Below, piece after piece: positions 35,601-47,462 of a stretch of 64,000 nucleotides of DNA. Source of the stretch: Balaenoptera acutorostrata (lineage: Eukaryota; Chordata; Mammalia; Artiodactyla; Balaenopteridae); contig NC_080081.1 of assembly GCF_949987535.1 (NCBI RefSeq), forward strand, positions 49,813,153 through 49,877,152. Reading direction: 5' to 3'. How positions within the stretch are numbered: the stretch's first letter is position 1; every line of letters begins with the position of its first letter. The translations under genes were made by a program, and so were the position numbers. The notes beneath the pieces were generated by a model, which worked only from the letters and a program-made list of their open reading frames with translations, was not told the origin of the DNA and did not search any database.

Positions 35601-36640
35601 GGTAGGTAAGTTTGTGTTAACTTCCTAGTCAAGGACCCTAACAGAAAATGACATACTACTGGTGTCTTGTACATACTGAATGACTGTTGACAAACTTAAG
35701 GTCTTAGCCAACAGGATTTAATATATTAAGATCATCACATGACTGTAAGTTGTACAGATGACAGGAATTTCTACTTGCATTTAGAGCTGGAGAAACCAGA
35801 GTAACTAAAAATTATGACTGCTCCAGGGTCTATGACAAAGCAATTTAAGATAGTACTCACATGTCCTACTTTATAGTAATGTTCCACTCAAATCAGGGGC
35901 ACATCTGTCAAATCAGAGGAGCTGCCTGAGGGTATATCATGTTTTGCCAATGCAAATTAACATAGCAGTTTAGAATTAATGTTTTGTGATACATGATTTC
36001 TTTTGTTTGCTAATTTTTAATAATGGTGTATGCAACTATTTTTATCATTAAATATTTACCATATATCAGTTACATAGTAGGTATTCTGCTATGTATGCAT
36101 AGCACTGTGTAGGGTCTGTAAGAGGCATTAAATACAAGTTGTTTAATTTGTTATTTGTAATACATAGATGTACTAAACATTTCCCCTCGCTCTTGGGAAC
36201 TCACCATCTATTTGGGGAAGATGCATGCATGGGAAAATTAAATAGGTACATGATTAAGTTTAACCAGTAGTTTATAATGTAACAATAACGGTATTTTTTA
36301 AATTAATTAATGATTCAGCATATATTTAATGAATGGATACTATGTATTAGTTATGAAATTACTCCACTGAGCAAAACAGTGATGAATCCTGCATTCTTAT
36401 CACTTTACAACTTAATAGTAGCTACATTGTAGACATTTAAAGAGGAGACATTTGGTTGGGTTGTCTGGTCAGTAGAAGATTCATAAGGATGTTGAACCTG
36501 CACTGCATCTTAAAAACTGTATAGTCACAGAATAGAAGGAAGCTCAATTCCAGGCTAGAGAGTAATTGATTTTGCCTATGGAAGAAAAATAATGACAAAA
36601 GTAAATGCTATTTCTTAAGAGATGCTGTGATGGGTTTTTT
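35601..36640. other. Unassigned sequence upstream of the candidate exon
   Basis: An ancient dispersed fragment lies at 36305-36440 ('gattcagcatatatttaatg', 'actgagcaaaacagtgatga'), related to 1862-1990. The remainder shows no recognised feature. Confidence 0.4.
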
Positions 36641-36667
36641 CCTTCTTCTTTTTGTTCAATCCTCCAG

Positions 36668-36762
36668 ATACATCAAATGGAAAAGATAATGATACAGATT
36701 ACGATTGGGAGAGGCCGAAGCTTGTGCTAGGAAGGATGAGGACAAAACTGTCTTCTGATTAA
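36668..36762 (+). CDS. Candidate terminal coding exon of an unidentified host gene (partial)
   Basis: A strong 3' splice-site context precedes it: a pyrimidine-rich run at about 36634-36665 ending in CAG (36665-36667). If spliced there, two bases complete a codon, then 30 codons follow without stop to TAA at 36760-36762. The peptide starts TSNGKDNDTDYDWERPKL and ends TKLSSD. It is hydrophilic, acidic at first and basic later, and includes an aromatic DYDWERP core, not a low-complexity or LINE-like read. It lies outside recognised repeats. Upstream exons are not visible and would be on the plus strand, probably to the left. I do not recognise the protein. Alternative: a chance acceptor in front of a short open frame. 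Confidence 0.45.
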
Positions 36763-37385
36763 ATGAGTCTTAGCATCCTTTGAAAAAGTAAAATATTTAC
36801 TGCTCTATTACATGGAGAATTTATTTTAAGTTCAAAACCTGAAGATCTCATTTATACCCTCTGAATCTAAATGTCAAACCTGGTGTGAAGACTAAAACAC
36901 GACTTAAAGAGAGAAAACTCTCATACTAAAAGCTTCCAACTCACCTAGAAAAGACCACTGCGGTGCATTTTCAATGCTGCCTGTCATTCACTTTGCAAAT
37001 TACAGGTCTTCCACTGAACATTGATGATCCATCCCTGCCATGACAACAAAAGCTCTGCCTTAGAAACACTCACTGATGGTGAGAGAATGACACACTGCTT
37101 ATAAATACTGCAGTTGGGAGATTAGTGTAAATTCCAAACAAAGCAACATAATGAATCACACTTTGGAAATGCAATTGTAGTATGTCAATTTATTTGTGTA
37201 AAAATGCATTCCAAACTTTCATGTATTAAATTTTCATGTATTTAAATTTATCTATTTCATTGAGTTCAAAAGAAATGCTTATACACATATAGACTTTAAG
37301 TTTTTACTTAGTAATTTTTTAATTTGATGGTACATCACTTCTTATTTTTAATCAGAATTAAGAAAAATAAATGTGAAGTGCAGAA
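36763..37385 (+). other. Possible 3' UTR following the candidate exon
   Basis: About 620 bp of repeat-free sequence follows the putative stop. AATAAA occurs at about 37366 ('aagaaaaataaatgtgaagt') and another near 37424 ('ttttaataaaaggcag'). The call depends entirely on the exon being real. Confidence 0.3.
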
Positions 37386-37934
37386 ACTTTTCAATTTAAG
37401 CAATATAGTTTGAACAACTTTTAATAAAAGGCAGTTTTACTGGATGAGAAATTTGTAACCACCATTACTTTATCATTTCATAGATAAAAATTAAATTTTC
37501 TTGTGACTTTAAATTTATCTTTTAAAATTATATTTGTTTATTAATTATGTTAGCATTTTCTGAGAAAATAAAGGAGAGTTTTACAATTACGCATTTGAGA
37601 AAAGAAAACCACTTAATGTGGGCCTCTTTTAAAAAATGTATTGCAAGGCTAAAACACATATATCTCGTTTTAGTTTTCGGTTGCATAAATTAAAAGGAAT
37701 ATGTGAGTGGAATATAAAATATGTAACTACCCATAATTTATTGAATTATCTATAAATTTCCAATTGTCACCAGTTAAACATCTTAAAGTTGCCTGTGAGT
37801 ATCATGAGTAATTGGAAATGTTGATCCTTACATGACTCACCTTAAAACAATAGTGGCTTTGTGGTCCCACCCTGGAGGGATAGTTTTATTTGTCTATACT
37901 ACTCATTGGTGTACTAATCTTGCAACATTATATA
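37386..37934. other. Unassigned AT-rich sequence
   Basis: No repeat family or gene recognised. Confidence 0.45.
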
Positions 37935-38065
37935 TTATCTCTTTAATGTGTCTCTTTTTATTTTTTCAATAAGCTTGAGAATAAAACTATTATCTTTGTT
38001 CATTTGATCTCTCTATGGTGCTTAGAACATTGCTCAGCACATCATAGGCATTGAATATATATTAG
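37935..38065 (+). repeat. L2 LINE 3' end
   Basis: 'aataagcttgagaataaaac' and 'ggtgcttagaacattgctca' followed by 'gcacatcataggcattgaat' match the L2 3' terminus. Confidence 0.5.
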
Positions 38066-38569
38066 CCAAATTCAATTGAAGCTGATAGAGAATAGTTCTT
38101 ATTAGTTCATAATTTATGGTGAATACAGCTTTGAGAATACGTGTTAGGTCTTAGTACAAAGTCCTTTGTTTCATCAGAACCACTCTATTGGCAGATACCT
38201 TAGCTCTTTGAGTACAATCTCCCTTTAAATTTGTCTGCCATAAAATCCTCACCAATCATTGATTCAGCTTATATTTGGACACCTGCCTTTATGACTTTAC
38301 AAAAACTCCTTCAGGTTATCCACTCTACACTAAAGATAATATTGTTAGAAATTCATTAGAATATTTACTTGTTTACCAGGAGCTTTTATCTTAATTCCTC
38401 TAGGCTCAAGAATGCATCATATATAGATATTTTTCAACAGTAATAATTTAGAATTTTCTACAGAGGGGTACCCAGCTAGTTAATGGAATAGGGATTCAGA
38501 AGTGAGTAAAAAAGTGTCTCAACTCTGAAGAGTCCACAGTAAATAAAATGAAAATGCCATATTTTAATT
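38066..38569. other. Unassigned AT-rich sequence
   Basis: No repeat family or gene recognised. Confidence 0.45.
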
Positions 38570-38619
38570 ATATGTGTGAATGTGTATATATACACATATA
38601 TATACACATTCACACATAT
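38570..38619. repeat. Near-perfect 50-bp palindrome
   Basis: The left arm 38570-38592 and right arm 38597-38619 are perfect reverse complements (23 bp each) around a 4-nt CACA loop. The arms begin atatgtgtgaatgtgtatat. A separate 16-bp perfect palindrome (tatatgcatgcatata, 38629-38644) follows. Such AT/TG-rich palindromes can extrude cruciforms and are prone to instability. Confidence 0.95.
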
Positions 38620-38814
38620 GTACATATGTATATGCATGCATATATACATATATTTCTCAGGTTATAAAATATTAATATGTTACTTATATGTTATATAGTA
38701 CTTATATGTTAATAGTAAAAAACAGAAACTTGCTCATAATTGAATAATTACTTAGTGGCAGACTTGGGACTCCAGTTCAGGTTGTCCTCCTCTGTAACAC
38801 TGACCACAGTATAT

Positions 38815-39235
38815 CAGAAATGTCTAATCATGAGAAAAAAAATAAAATTCCCGTTGAGGGACAGTCTACAAAATGCCTGAGCAATAACCCTCAAAATTGT
38901 CCGTGTCATTGAAAACAAGGTAAGTCTGAGAAACTTAACGAGCCAAGAGGAGGTTAAGGAGGCATGAGAACTAAATGTAATGAAGTATCCTAGATGGGAT
39001 CATGGAGCAGACAAGAGACATTAGGGGAAAACTGAAGACATCTGAATGAAGTGTAGGTTTAGTTAATAATAATGTATCAATTATGGCTCATTAGTTGTGA
39101 CAAATGTACCGTACTAAAGTAAAATGTTAATAATGGGGGGAACTGAGTGTGAGATATTTGGGAACTCTCTACTTTCTTCACAATAGTTCTGTGAATCTAA
39201 AACTGTAGTAGAATAAAGTTATTTTAAAAAATGCA
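38815..39235 (+). repeat. Old L1M 3' UTR
   Basis: 'aatgtctaatcatgagaaaa', 'ttgagggacagtctacaaaa', 'tgtccgtgtcattgaaaaca', 'tcctagatgggatcatggag', 'aagtaaaatgttaataatgg' and 'gtgaatctaaaactgtagta' follow an L1M 3' UTR in sense. The related copy at 56300-56855 has the same order. Confidence 0.72.
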
Positions 39236-41689
39236 AGTTGCAGCATGATATTTATAGTATCATCTTTCTTTTTTTGTTAAAGAAAACCAGTAAAAAACAG
39301 AATTAAACATTGTATTAAACATACAATATCTATTATACACATATCTGACCACAGGTTTTGGTTTTGGAAAACTTTGTAGAAAGAAAAAGGCTAGCTATGA
39401 ACATTGACTCGGCCATTGACTATGTCAGGGAATGGAGAGGAGAGGTTCTAAAAGGAAGTTGATCATTTTTCTTTACATGTGTGATTTTCGATTTACTGAG
39501 CCCTTTAGATATATTTCCTCACCGAGCCAGAACTTTCCATGATTCTTTGAACACTTGGAGATTAATATTTCCTTCCCCTCCTGACACATGCAGTTGTCAG
39601 ACAATATTCAACCTCTCCCTCAAAGTAGGTATGTTTGATCATCCAAGTTGTCTTGGACACCAGACTTGATATAGTCACTCAAAGATTAGGTCTTAGAACT
39701 GAACTTTTACAAGCCCTACCACTTTTCCATTTCAGAAAAAAAACAAAAAACAAAAACATGTTTTTACCTTCTTGCCATTTTTTGTTTTTTATCTTCCTTG
39801 AATAAAATTGATGGGCTTTAGAAATTTAAATTAAAACACCTTTTGGCTTTAGTTGAGATAAAATATTAAACTTCTCCATAATCTGTATACAAAAACTTAA
39901 AAGTCAACACTACTAATCAAAATGATATCTATATCTAAAAGATTTCCACTAAGTTAAATTTTTTTTCTAATTTCTGACAGTACCTTGGAGCTCATCTTTC
40001 ATAAAATGTTGAAAGTACCCTTGCCCTCCATCTTTTGATAAAATGTCATAATCTATTAGTCACACATGAAAAGGAAATATTTTTACATGGTGGTGGGCCA
40101 GGAGTTTTGGTCCCTATTTAAGGATTTCTTAAAGATTACCATAATAACATATTGACATTCTCGCTAGTTACAATGATCATATATTATTCATAGATATTAA
40201 ATATAAAATAAAATGCATAGGATAAATGAAGTTGTTATAGGATTATACATTGCTTGAATAAACCAAGTTCAAAGCAGAGAAGACTTTCAGTATCTATACC
40301 AGTTTCTAAAATTATTTTCTCAAACTCTCTCTCTCTAACCATATTTTTTTCATATTTTTAGATAATGTTTAAGATAAAGCATTATTATTTTAAAAAATGC
40401 TCTGACAAGTGAAAATTCATCCTTTTATCAGTCAGTATACTATTTAAAATTTCTCAAGTAGTCATAATTTTCCCCTTTGTATGCCATTTAGCCAAAAAAA
40501 ATCCCATAGCTAAAGGAAAACTCTATTTTGGAGAGAAAAAGTAATTTATCTGACACATATTTTCAAATTTCAAGGAAATAAAAAAAGGCTTAGTGGTATA
40601 GTTAAGATTCCAACTTTTATTTTTAATAAAATCAATAATTCAGAAGAGGAATATTTTAAAAATTAATAAATTTAGTAATTATATGTGTCACTATTTCCTG
40701 ACTTGTTTAAAGTCATTAGGATTAGTATATCCCTTAAAAGTACAAATACTCTGTGTTTTTCTTTGAAGGATTTTCAAAGGTAATAATCATTCAAAAATCT
40801 AAATAATCTAATTATAGAAAGGATGATGTCACAGGGAAAAAAGAAAAGAAAAAGAAAAATGTGTGTCTTAAGAGCAGATATTTTTAAAAATATGTGCTAA
40901 ATATTATGCAAATTATGGTATTATATTCATATAGAACATTTATTCAAAATATCATTTTTCTAATCCTATCAAAATCAATGCCTAACAACTAATTGCATAT
41001 TTTACCTGTTTCATATTTCCCTTGAATATATTGCTTTCATTATTCTTTTTGTTCCGTTTTTTTCTCATTGTCTCTATTTAAAGATGTTATTGGACTTGGA
41101 ACATGTCCATTTCTGTTGTATACATATCAACTTTGCTTTTATCAACCATCTACATAAGATATGGTCATAGCTTATTCTTCTGAAAAAATTCCATTGAATA
41201 CATTATCTGGTATAAAATTATGTTTGCATAAGCACTCACATGATAGTATTGCTCCCTGAATTAACTGCTAGGAAGTCATTTATCTTTTCAGAAGGAAGAT
41301 GTTTCTTTTTATCAGATCATGAAATTAATATAGCCTCATCACCTGCCTCTTTTCGTTTTAGCTGTTAAAGAACTCAGAGAAAATTTAATGGTCATTTGCA
41401 GTAACTATGATATCTTGTGTCTGACAAACAGCTTCCAAATAATTGGGGACTGTCTATTTTATTTAAATACCTATTATGTGTAAGTAAATGCCTTTGCTGC
41501 ATTGAAAAATCTTCATATTTTTCTATTTCCCCTTCCCCTATTTTTAAGCTTCTTGAGTCATGATTTTTTCCTGTTTTTCTTTCACTTTTATTTAATAGTA
41601 TCTTCAACTATATTCTACTTGTGCCTATTTTCTAAAAATACTGTCAGTGCTAACCTTGCTTAGGATTTTCACAAGGGGATCTCTTGTGA
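39236..41689. other. Unassigned AT-rich sequence
   Basis: About 2.4 kb with no repeat family, exon or RNA gene that I can support. A-rich patches occur at about 39735-39760. Frames at 39481-39669 (+) and 41392-41607 (-) look accidental. Confidence 0.45.
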
Positions 41690-41916
41690 TGGTGTCACAA
41701 CATATCTAAAATCAAACTTTTCCTCCCTTGAAAAATCATTCCCATCACTTTGTTTCGTCTCTCATTTAACAGTGTCATCACCATTTAAGCCAAAGATTCA
41801 AGCTAGAAACTTTGGAGTTATTGCTTATTTGAGTAAAACTTTTGATTTTTTGCTGTTACTATTCTATACTCATGAGATTATTCTATTTCAGGCACTCAGT
41901 TCTCATATGAAGCATT
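41690..41916 (+). repeat. L2 LINE, part before the LINE-1 insertion
   Basis: 'aacatatctaaaatcaaact', 'cattcccatcactttgtttc', 'aagattcaagctagaaactt' and 'ggagttattgcttatttgag' correspond to the L2 stretch 'aacatgtccaaaactgaact ... caagccagaaacctgggagt'. The same L2 resumes at 49517 on the far side of the LINE-1. Confidence 0.6.
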
Positions 41917-41924
41917 TCAATTGT
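41917..41924 (+). repeat. Possible target-site duplication of the large LINE-1, left copy
   Basis: 'tcaattgt' here compares with 'tcgattgt' at 49509-49516, one mismatch in 8. Its placement at the L2/LINE-1 borders supports it. Confidence 0.5.
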
Positions 41925-42586
41925 ATTTTTTTTTAATTTTTTTAAATTTTTTATTTTAATTTTATTTTTTTGACAACTTTATTGGAGTATAATTGCTTTA
42001 CAATGGTGTGTTAGTTTCTGCTTTATAACAAAGTGAAGCAGCTATACATATGCATATATCCCCATATCTGCTCCCTCTTGTGTCTCCTTCCCATCCTCCC
42101 TATCCCACCCCTCTAGGTGGTCACAAAGCACTAAACTGATCTCCCTGTGCTATGTGGCTGCTTCCCACTAGCTATCTGTTTTACATCATTTGGTAGTGTA
42201 TATATGTCCATACTCTCTAACTTTGTCCCAGCTTACCCTTCCCACTCCTCACGTACTCAAGTCCATTCTCTATGTGTGCATCTTTATTCCTGTCCTGCCC
42301 CTACGTTCTTCAGAACCTTTTTTTTTTTTTTTTTTTTTAGATTCAATGTATATGTGTTAGCATACGGTATTTGTTTTTCTCTTTCTGACTTACTTCACTC
42401 TGTATGACAGACTATGGGTCCATCCACCTCACTACAAATAACTCAATTTTGTTTCTTTCTATGGTTGAGTAATATTTCATTGTATATACGTGCCACATCT
42501 TCTTTATCCATTCATCTGTCGATGGATGCTTAGGTTGCTTCCATATCCTGGCTATTGTAAATAGAGCTGTGATGAACATTGTGGTA

Positions 42587-42589
42587 CAT

Positions 42590-42593
<4 letters not shown>
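42587..42593 (+). repeat. SINE target-site duplication, left copy (CATGACT)
   Basis: The same 7 bp recurs at 42942-42948. The undisturbed LINE-1 relative at 21.97 kb has a single 'catgactctttttg' here, which confirms the insertion point. Confidence 0.85.
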
Positions 42594-42625
<32 letters not shown>

Positions 42626-42941
42626 GGTTACAGTGTTTTTCTCCTCTGACCTATTTTTTTTTTTTTTTTTTTTTTTTTTGGCTGTACTGGGTCCTCGTTT
42701 CTGTGTGAGGGCTTTCTCTAGTTGTGGCAAGCGGGGGCCACTCTTCATCGTGGTGCGAGGGCCTCTCACTGTCGTGGCCTCTCTTGTTGCGGAGCACAGC
42801 TCCAGATGCGTAGGCTCAGTAGTTGTGGCTCACAGACCTAGTTGCTCCACGGCATGTGGGATCTTCCCAGACCAGGGCTCGAACCCATGTCCCCTGCATT
42901 AGCAGGCAGTTTCTCAACCACTGCGCCACCAGGGAAGCCCC
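42594..42941 (-). mobile_element. CHR-type tRNA-derived SINE with double A tail
   Basis: The body at 42680-42941 reads on the minus strand from GGGCTTCCCTGGTGGCGCAG. It contains a pol III A box (TGGCGCAGTGG, 42918-42928) and B box (GGGTTCGAGCC, 42876-42886), both intact. The tail on + is T26 (42654-42679), then 31 bp of other sequence (42623-42653), then T29 (42594-42622). One target-site duplication brackets the whole, so body, both tails and the 31 bp arrived together. CHR SINEs occur in cetaceans, hippos and ruminants. This is the best taxonomic marker in the window. Confidence 0.93.
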
Positions 42942-42948
42942 CATGACT
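42942..42948 (+). repeat. SINE target-site duplication, right copy
   Basis: Second CATGACT, continuing directly into LINE-1 ORF2 sequence 'ctttttgaattatgg'. Confidence 0.85.
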
Positions 42949-45900
42949 CTTTTTGAATTATGGTTTTCTCAGGGTATGTGCCCAGTAGTGGGATTGCTGG
43001 GTTGTACGGTAGTTCTATTTTTAGTTTTTTAAGTAACCTCCATACTGTTCTCCATAGTGGCTGTATCAATTTACTTTCCTACCTACACTACAAGAGTGTT
43101 CCCTTTTCTCCACACACTCTCCAGCATTTATTGTTTGTAGATTTTTTGATGATGGCCATCCTGACTGGTGTGAGATGATATCTCATTGTAGTTTTGATTT
43201 GCATTTCTCTAATGATTAATGATGTTGAGCATTCTTTCATGTGTTCATTGGCAATCTGTATAACTTCTTTGGAGAAATGTCTATTTAGGTCTTCTGCCCA
43301 TTTTTGGATTAGGTTGCTGGTTTTTTTGATATTGAGCAGCATGAGCTGCTTTTAAATTTCGAAGTTTAATCCTTTGTCATTTGCAAATGACAAATTTGTC
43401 ATTTGCAGATGCTTCATTTGCAAATATGTTCTCCCATTCTGAGAGTTGTCATTTCGTCTTGTTTATGTTTTTCTTTGCTGTAAAAAAAGTTTTAAGTTAT
43501 ATCGGGTCTCATTTGCTTATTTTTGTTTTTATTTCCATTTCTCTAGGAGGTGGGTCAAAAAGGATCTTGCTGTGATTTATGTCATAGAGTGTTCTGCCTC
43601 TGTTTTCCTTTAAGAATTTTATAGTCTCTGGTCTTAAATTTAGGTCTTTAATCCATTTTGAGTTTATTTTTGTGTATGGTGTTAGGGAGTGTTCTAATTT
43701 CATTCTTTTACATGTAGCTGACCGGTTTTCCCAGTGCCAATTAGAGAAGGGGCTGTCTTTTCTCCACTGTATATTCTTGTCTCCTTTATCAAAAATAAGG
43801 TGACCATATGTGCCTGGGTTTATCTCTGGGCTTTCTATCCTGTTCCTTTGATCTATATTTCGGGTTTTGTGCCAGTATCTGTATTGATTACTGTAGCTGT
43901 GTAGTATAGTCTGAAGTTCAGGAGGCTGATTCATCCAGCTCCATTTTTCTTTCCTAAGATTGCTTTGGCTATTCGGGGTCTTTTGTGTTTCCATACAAAT
44001 TGTGAAATTTTTTGCTCTAGTTCTGTGAAAAATGCCAGTTGTAGTTCGATAGGGATTGCATTGAATCTGTAGATTGCTTTGGGTAGTAGAGTCATTTTCA
44101 CAATGTTGATTCTTCCAATCCAAGAACATCGTATATCTCTCTATCTGTTTGTATCATCTTTAATTTCTTTCATCAGTTTCTTATAGGTTTCTGCATACAG
44201 GTCCTTTGTCTCCATAGGTAGGTTTATCCTACGTATTTTATTCTTTTTGTTGAAATGGTAAATGGAAGTATTTTTAAATTTCTCTTTCACATTTTTCATC
44301 ATTATTGTATAGGAATGCAAGAGATTTCTGTGCATTAATTTTGTATCCTGCTACTTTACCAAATTCATTGGTTAACTCTAGTAGGTTTCTGGCAGAGTCT
44401 TTAGGATTCTCTATGCATAGCATCATGTCATCTGCAAACAGCGAAAGGTTTACTTCTTCTTTTCTGATTTGGATTCATTTTATTTCTTTTTCTTCTCTGA
44501 TTGCTGTGGCTAAAACTTCAAAAACTATGTTGAGTAATAGTGGTGAGAGTGGACAACCTTGTCTTGTTCCTTATCTTAGTGGAAATGGTTTCTGTTTTTC
44601 ACTATTGAGAATGATGTTGGCTGTTGGTTTGTCATATATGACCTTTATTATGTTGAGGTAAGTTCCCTGCATGTCTACTTTCTGGATGGTTTTTATCATA
44701 AATCGGTGTTGAATTTTGTTGAAAGCTTTTCCTGCATCTATTGAGATGATTATATGGGTTTTATTCTTCAATTTGTTAATATGGTGTATCACATTGTTTG
44801 ATTTGCATAGGTTGAAGAATCCTTGCATTCCTGGGATAAACCCCACTTGATCATGGTGTATGATTCTTTTAGTGTACTGTGGGATTCTCCTGGCTAGTGT
44901 TTGATTGAGGATTTTTGCATCTATGTTCATCCATGATATTGGCCTGTAGTTTTCTTTCTTTGTGACATTTTTGTCTGGTTTTGGTATCAGGGTGAAGGTG
45001 GTCTCGTAGAATGAATTTGGGAGTGTTCCTCCATCTGCTAAATTTTGGAAGAAGGATAGGTGTTAGCTTTTCTCTAAATGTTTGATAGAATTCGCCTGTG
45101 AAGCCATCTGGTACTGGGCTTTTGTTTTTTGGAAGATTTTTAATCACAGTCTGAATTTCAGGGCTTGTGATTGGTCTGTTTATATTTTCTATTTCTTCCT
45201 GGTTCAGTCTCGGAAGGTTGTGCTTGTCTAAGGATTTGTCCATTTCTTCTAGGTTTTGCATTTTATTGGCATAGAGTTGCTTGTAGTAATCTCTCATGAT
45301 CCTTTGTGTTTCTGCAGTGTCAGTTGTTACTTCTTTTTCATTTCTACTTCTATTGATTTGAGTCTTCTCCCTTTTTTTCTTGATTATTCTGGCTAATGCT
45401 TTATCAATTTTGTTTATCTTCTCAAACAACAAGCTTTTAATTTTATTGATCTTTGCTATTGTTTTCTTCATTTCTTTTTCATTTATTTCTGATCTGTTTT
45501 TTATGATTCCTAACCTTCTGCTAACTTTGGGGTTTTTTTGTTCTTCTTTCTCTAATTTCTTTAAGTGTAAGGTTAGGTTGTTTATTTGAGATTTTTCTTG
45601 CTTTTTGAGGTAAGATTGTATTGCTATAAACCTCCCTCTTAGAACTGCTTTTGCTACATCCCATAGGTTTTGGGTCGTCGTGTTTTCATTGTCATTTGTT
45701 TCTAGGTATGTTTTGATTCCTCTCTGATTTCTTCAGTGATCTTTTGGTTATTAACTAGTGCATTGTTTAGCCTCCAAGTGTTTGTATTTTTTACAGATTT
45801 TTTCCTGTCAGTGATATCTAGTCTCATAGCATTGTGGTTGGAAAAGATACTTAATATGATTTCAGTTTTCTTAAATTTACCAAGCCTTGACTTGTGATCC

Positions 45901-46568
45901 AGGATATGATCTATCCTGGAGAATGTTCCATGAGCACCTGAGAAGAAATTGTATTCTGTTGTTGAACATCCTATAAAAAAAATTAAGTCCATCTTGTTTA
46001 ATGCATCATTTAAAGCTTGTGTTTCCTTATTTATTTTCATTTTGGATGATATCTCCATTGGTAAAAGTGGGGTGTTAAAGTCCCCTACTATTATTGTGTT
46101 ACTGTCAATTTCCCCTTTTATGGCTGTTGGCATTTGCCTTAGGTATTGAGGTGCTCCTATGTTGAGTGCATAAATATTTACAATTGTTATATCTTCTTCT
46201 TGGATTGATCCCTTGATCATTATGTGGTATCCTTCATGGTCCCTTGTAATAGTCTTTATTTTAAAGTCTATTTTGTCTGATATGAGAATTGCAACTCCAG
46301 CTTTCTTTTGATTTCAATTTGCATGGAATATCTTTTTCCATCCCCTCACTTTCAGTCTGTATGTTCACCAGGTCTGAAGTCCTTCTCTTGTAGACAGCAT
46401 ATATATGGGTCTTGTTTTTATATCCATTCAGCCAGTCTATGTCTTTTGGTTGGAGTATTTAATCCATTTACGTTTAAGGTAATTATTGATATGTATGTTC
46501 CTATTACCATTTTCTCAATTGTTTTGGATTTGTTATTGTAGGTCTTTTCCTTCTCTTGTGTTTCCTGC

Positions 46569-47462
46569 CTAAAGAGGCTCCTTTAGCATTTGTTGTAAAG
46601 CTGGTTCGGTGGTGCTGAATTCTCTCAGCCTTTGCTTGTCTGTAAAAGTTTTAATTTCTCTTTCATATCTGAATGAGATCCTTGCTGGATAGAATTATCT
46701 TGGTTGTAGGTTTTTCCCTTTCATCATTTTAAATATGTCTTGCCACTCCCTTCTGGCTTGCAGTGTTTCTGCTGAAAGATCAGCTTTTAACCTTATGGGG
46801 ATTCCCTTGTATATTATTTGTTGTTTTTCCCTTGCTGCTTTTAATATTTTTTCTTTGAGTTATTTTTTGATTATTTGATTAATATGTGTCTTGGTGTGTT
46901 TCTCCTTGGATTTATCCTGTATGGGACTCTCTGTGCTTCCAGGACTTGATTAACTATTTCCTTTTCCATATTAGGGATGTTTTCAACTATAATCCCTTCA
47001 AATATATTCTCAGTCCCTTTATTTTCCTCTTCTTCTTCTGGGACCCTCATAATTCAAATGTTCATTCTTTTAATGTTGTCCCAGAGGTCTCTGAGACTGT
47101 CCTCAATTGTTTTCATTCTTTTTTCTTTATTCCTCTGTGCAGTAGTTATTTTCACCATTTTATCTTCCAGGTCACTTATCTGTTTTCCTGCCTCAGTGAT
47201 TCTGCTATTGATTCTTTCTATAGAATTTTTAATTTCAGTTATTGTGTTGTTCATCATTGTTAGTTTGATCTTTAGTTCTTCTAGGTCCTTGTTAAAAGTT
47301 TCTTGTATTTTCTCCATTCTATTTCCAAGATTTTTGGATTGTCTTTAGTATCATAGCTCTGAATTCTTTTTCAGATAGACTGCCTATTTCCTCTTCATTT
47401 GTTTGGTCTTGTAGGTTTTCACCTTTCTCCTTCATCAGCTGTGTGTTTCTCTGTCTTATCAT
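46569..47462 (-). pseudogene. LINE-1 ORF1 pseudogene
   Basis: The ATG is at 47460-47462 (MIRQRNTQLMKEKGEN follows) and the stop TAG at 46569-46571. The length, about 298 codons, fits ORF1p. The middle piece is open at 47054-47317 and is a classic coiled coil (MEKIQETFNKDLEELK, then a heptad-like ITEIKNSIERINSRITEAGK), the trimerisation region. The C-terminal RNA-binding part follows in another frame, with the conserved ETLQARREW at about 46755. A frameshift right after the N-terminal segment and later stops break it. The plus-strand frames of 125 and 123 codons here are antisense shadows. Confidence 0.88.

Larger units (their letters stand above)
42337..46510 (-). pseudogene. LINE-1 ORF2 pseudogene (endonuclease plus reverse transcriptase)
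   Basis: It runs from the ATG at 46508-46510 to the stop at 42337-42339. Without the SINE it is about 3.8 kb, the usual ORF2 size of about 1,275 codons. The endonuclease part is open over 45702-46220 with VGDFNTP and FSRIDHILDH. The catalytic-region SDH is changed to SNH (FSNHNAMRLD). The RT keeps FADD (44427-44438), but motif A reads DAGKAFNK instead of DxEKAFDK. Early stops (for example after LAEWI) and many frameshifts fragment it (44869-45471, 44571-44930, 43509-44129, 43088-43342). The CHR SINE sits about 80 codons from the C-terminus. Confidence 0.93.

Noticed and set aside
42579..42902. 107-codon plus-strand frame through poly-T tracts
   Set aside because: Translates the A tails and body of the CHR SINE in antisense.
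46886..47348. 125- and 123-codon plus-strand frames with apparent membrane-like segments
   Set aside because: They are antisense to the ORF1 coiled coil of the minus-strand LINE-1; the hydrophobic look is the complement of Lys/Glu-rich codons.
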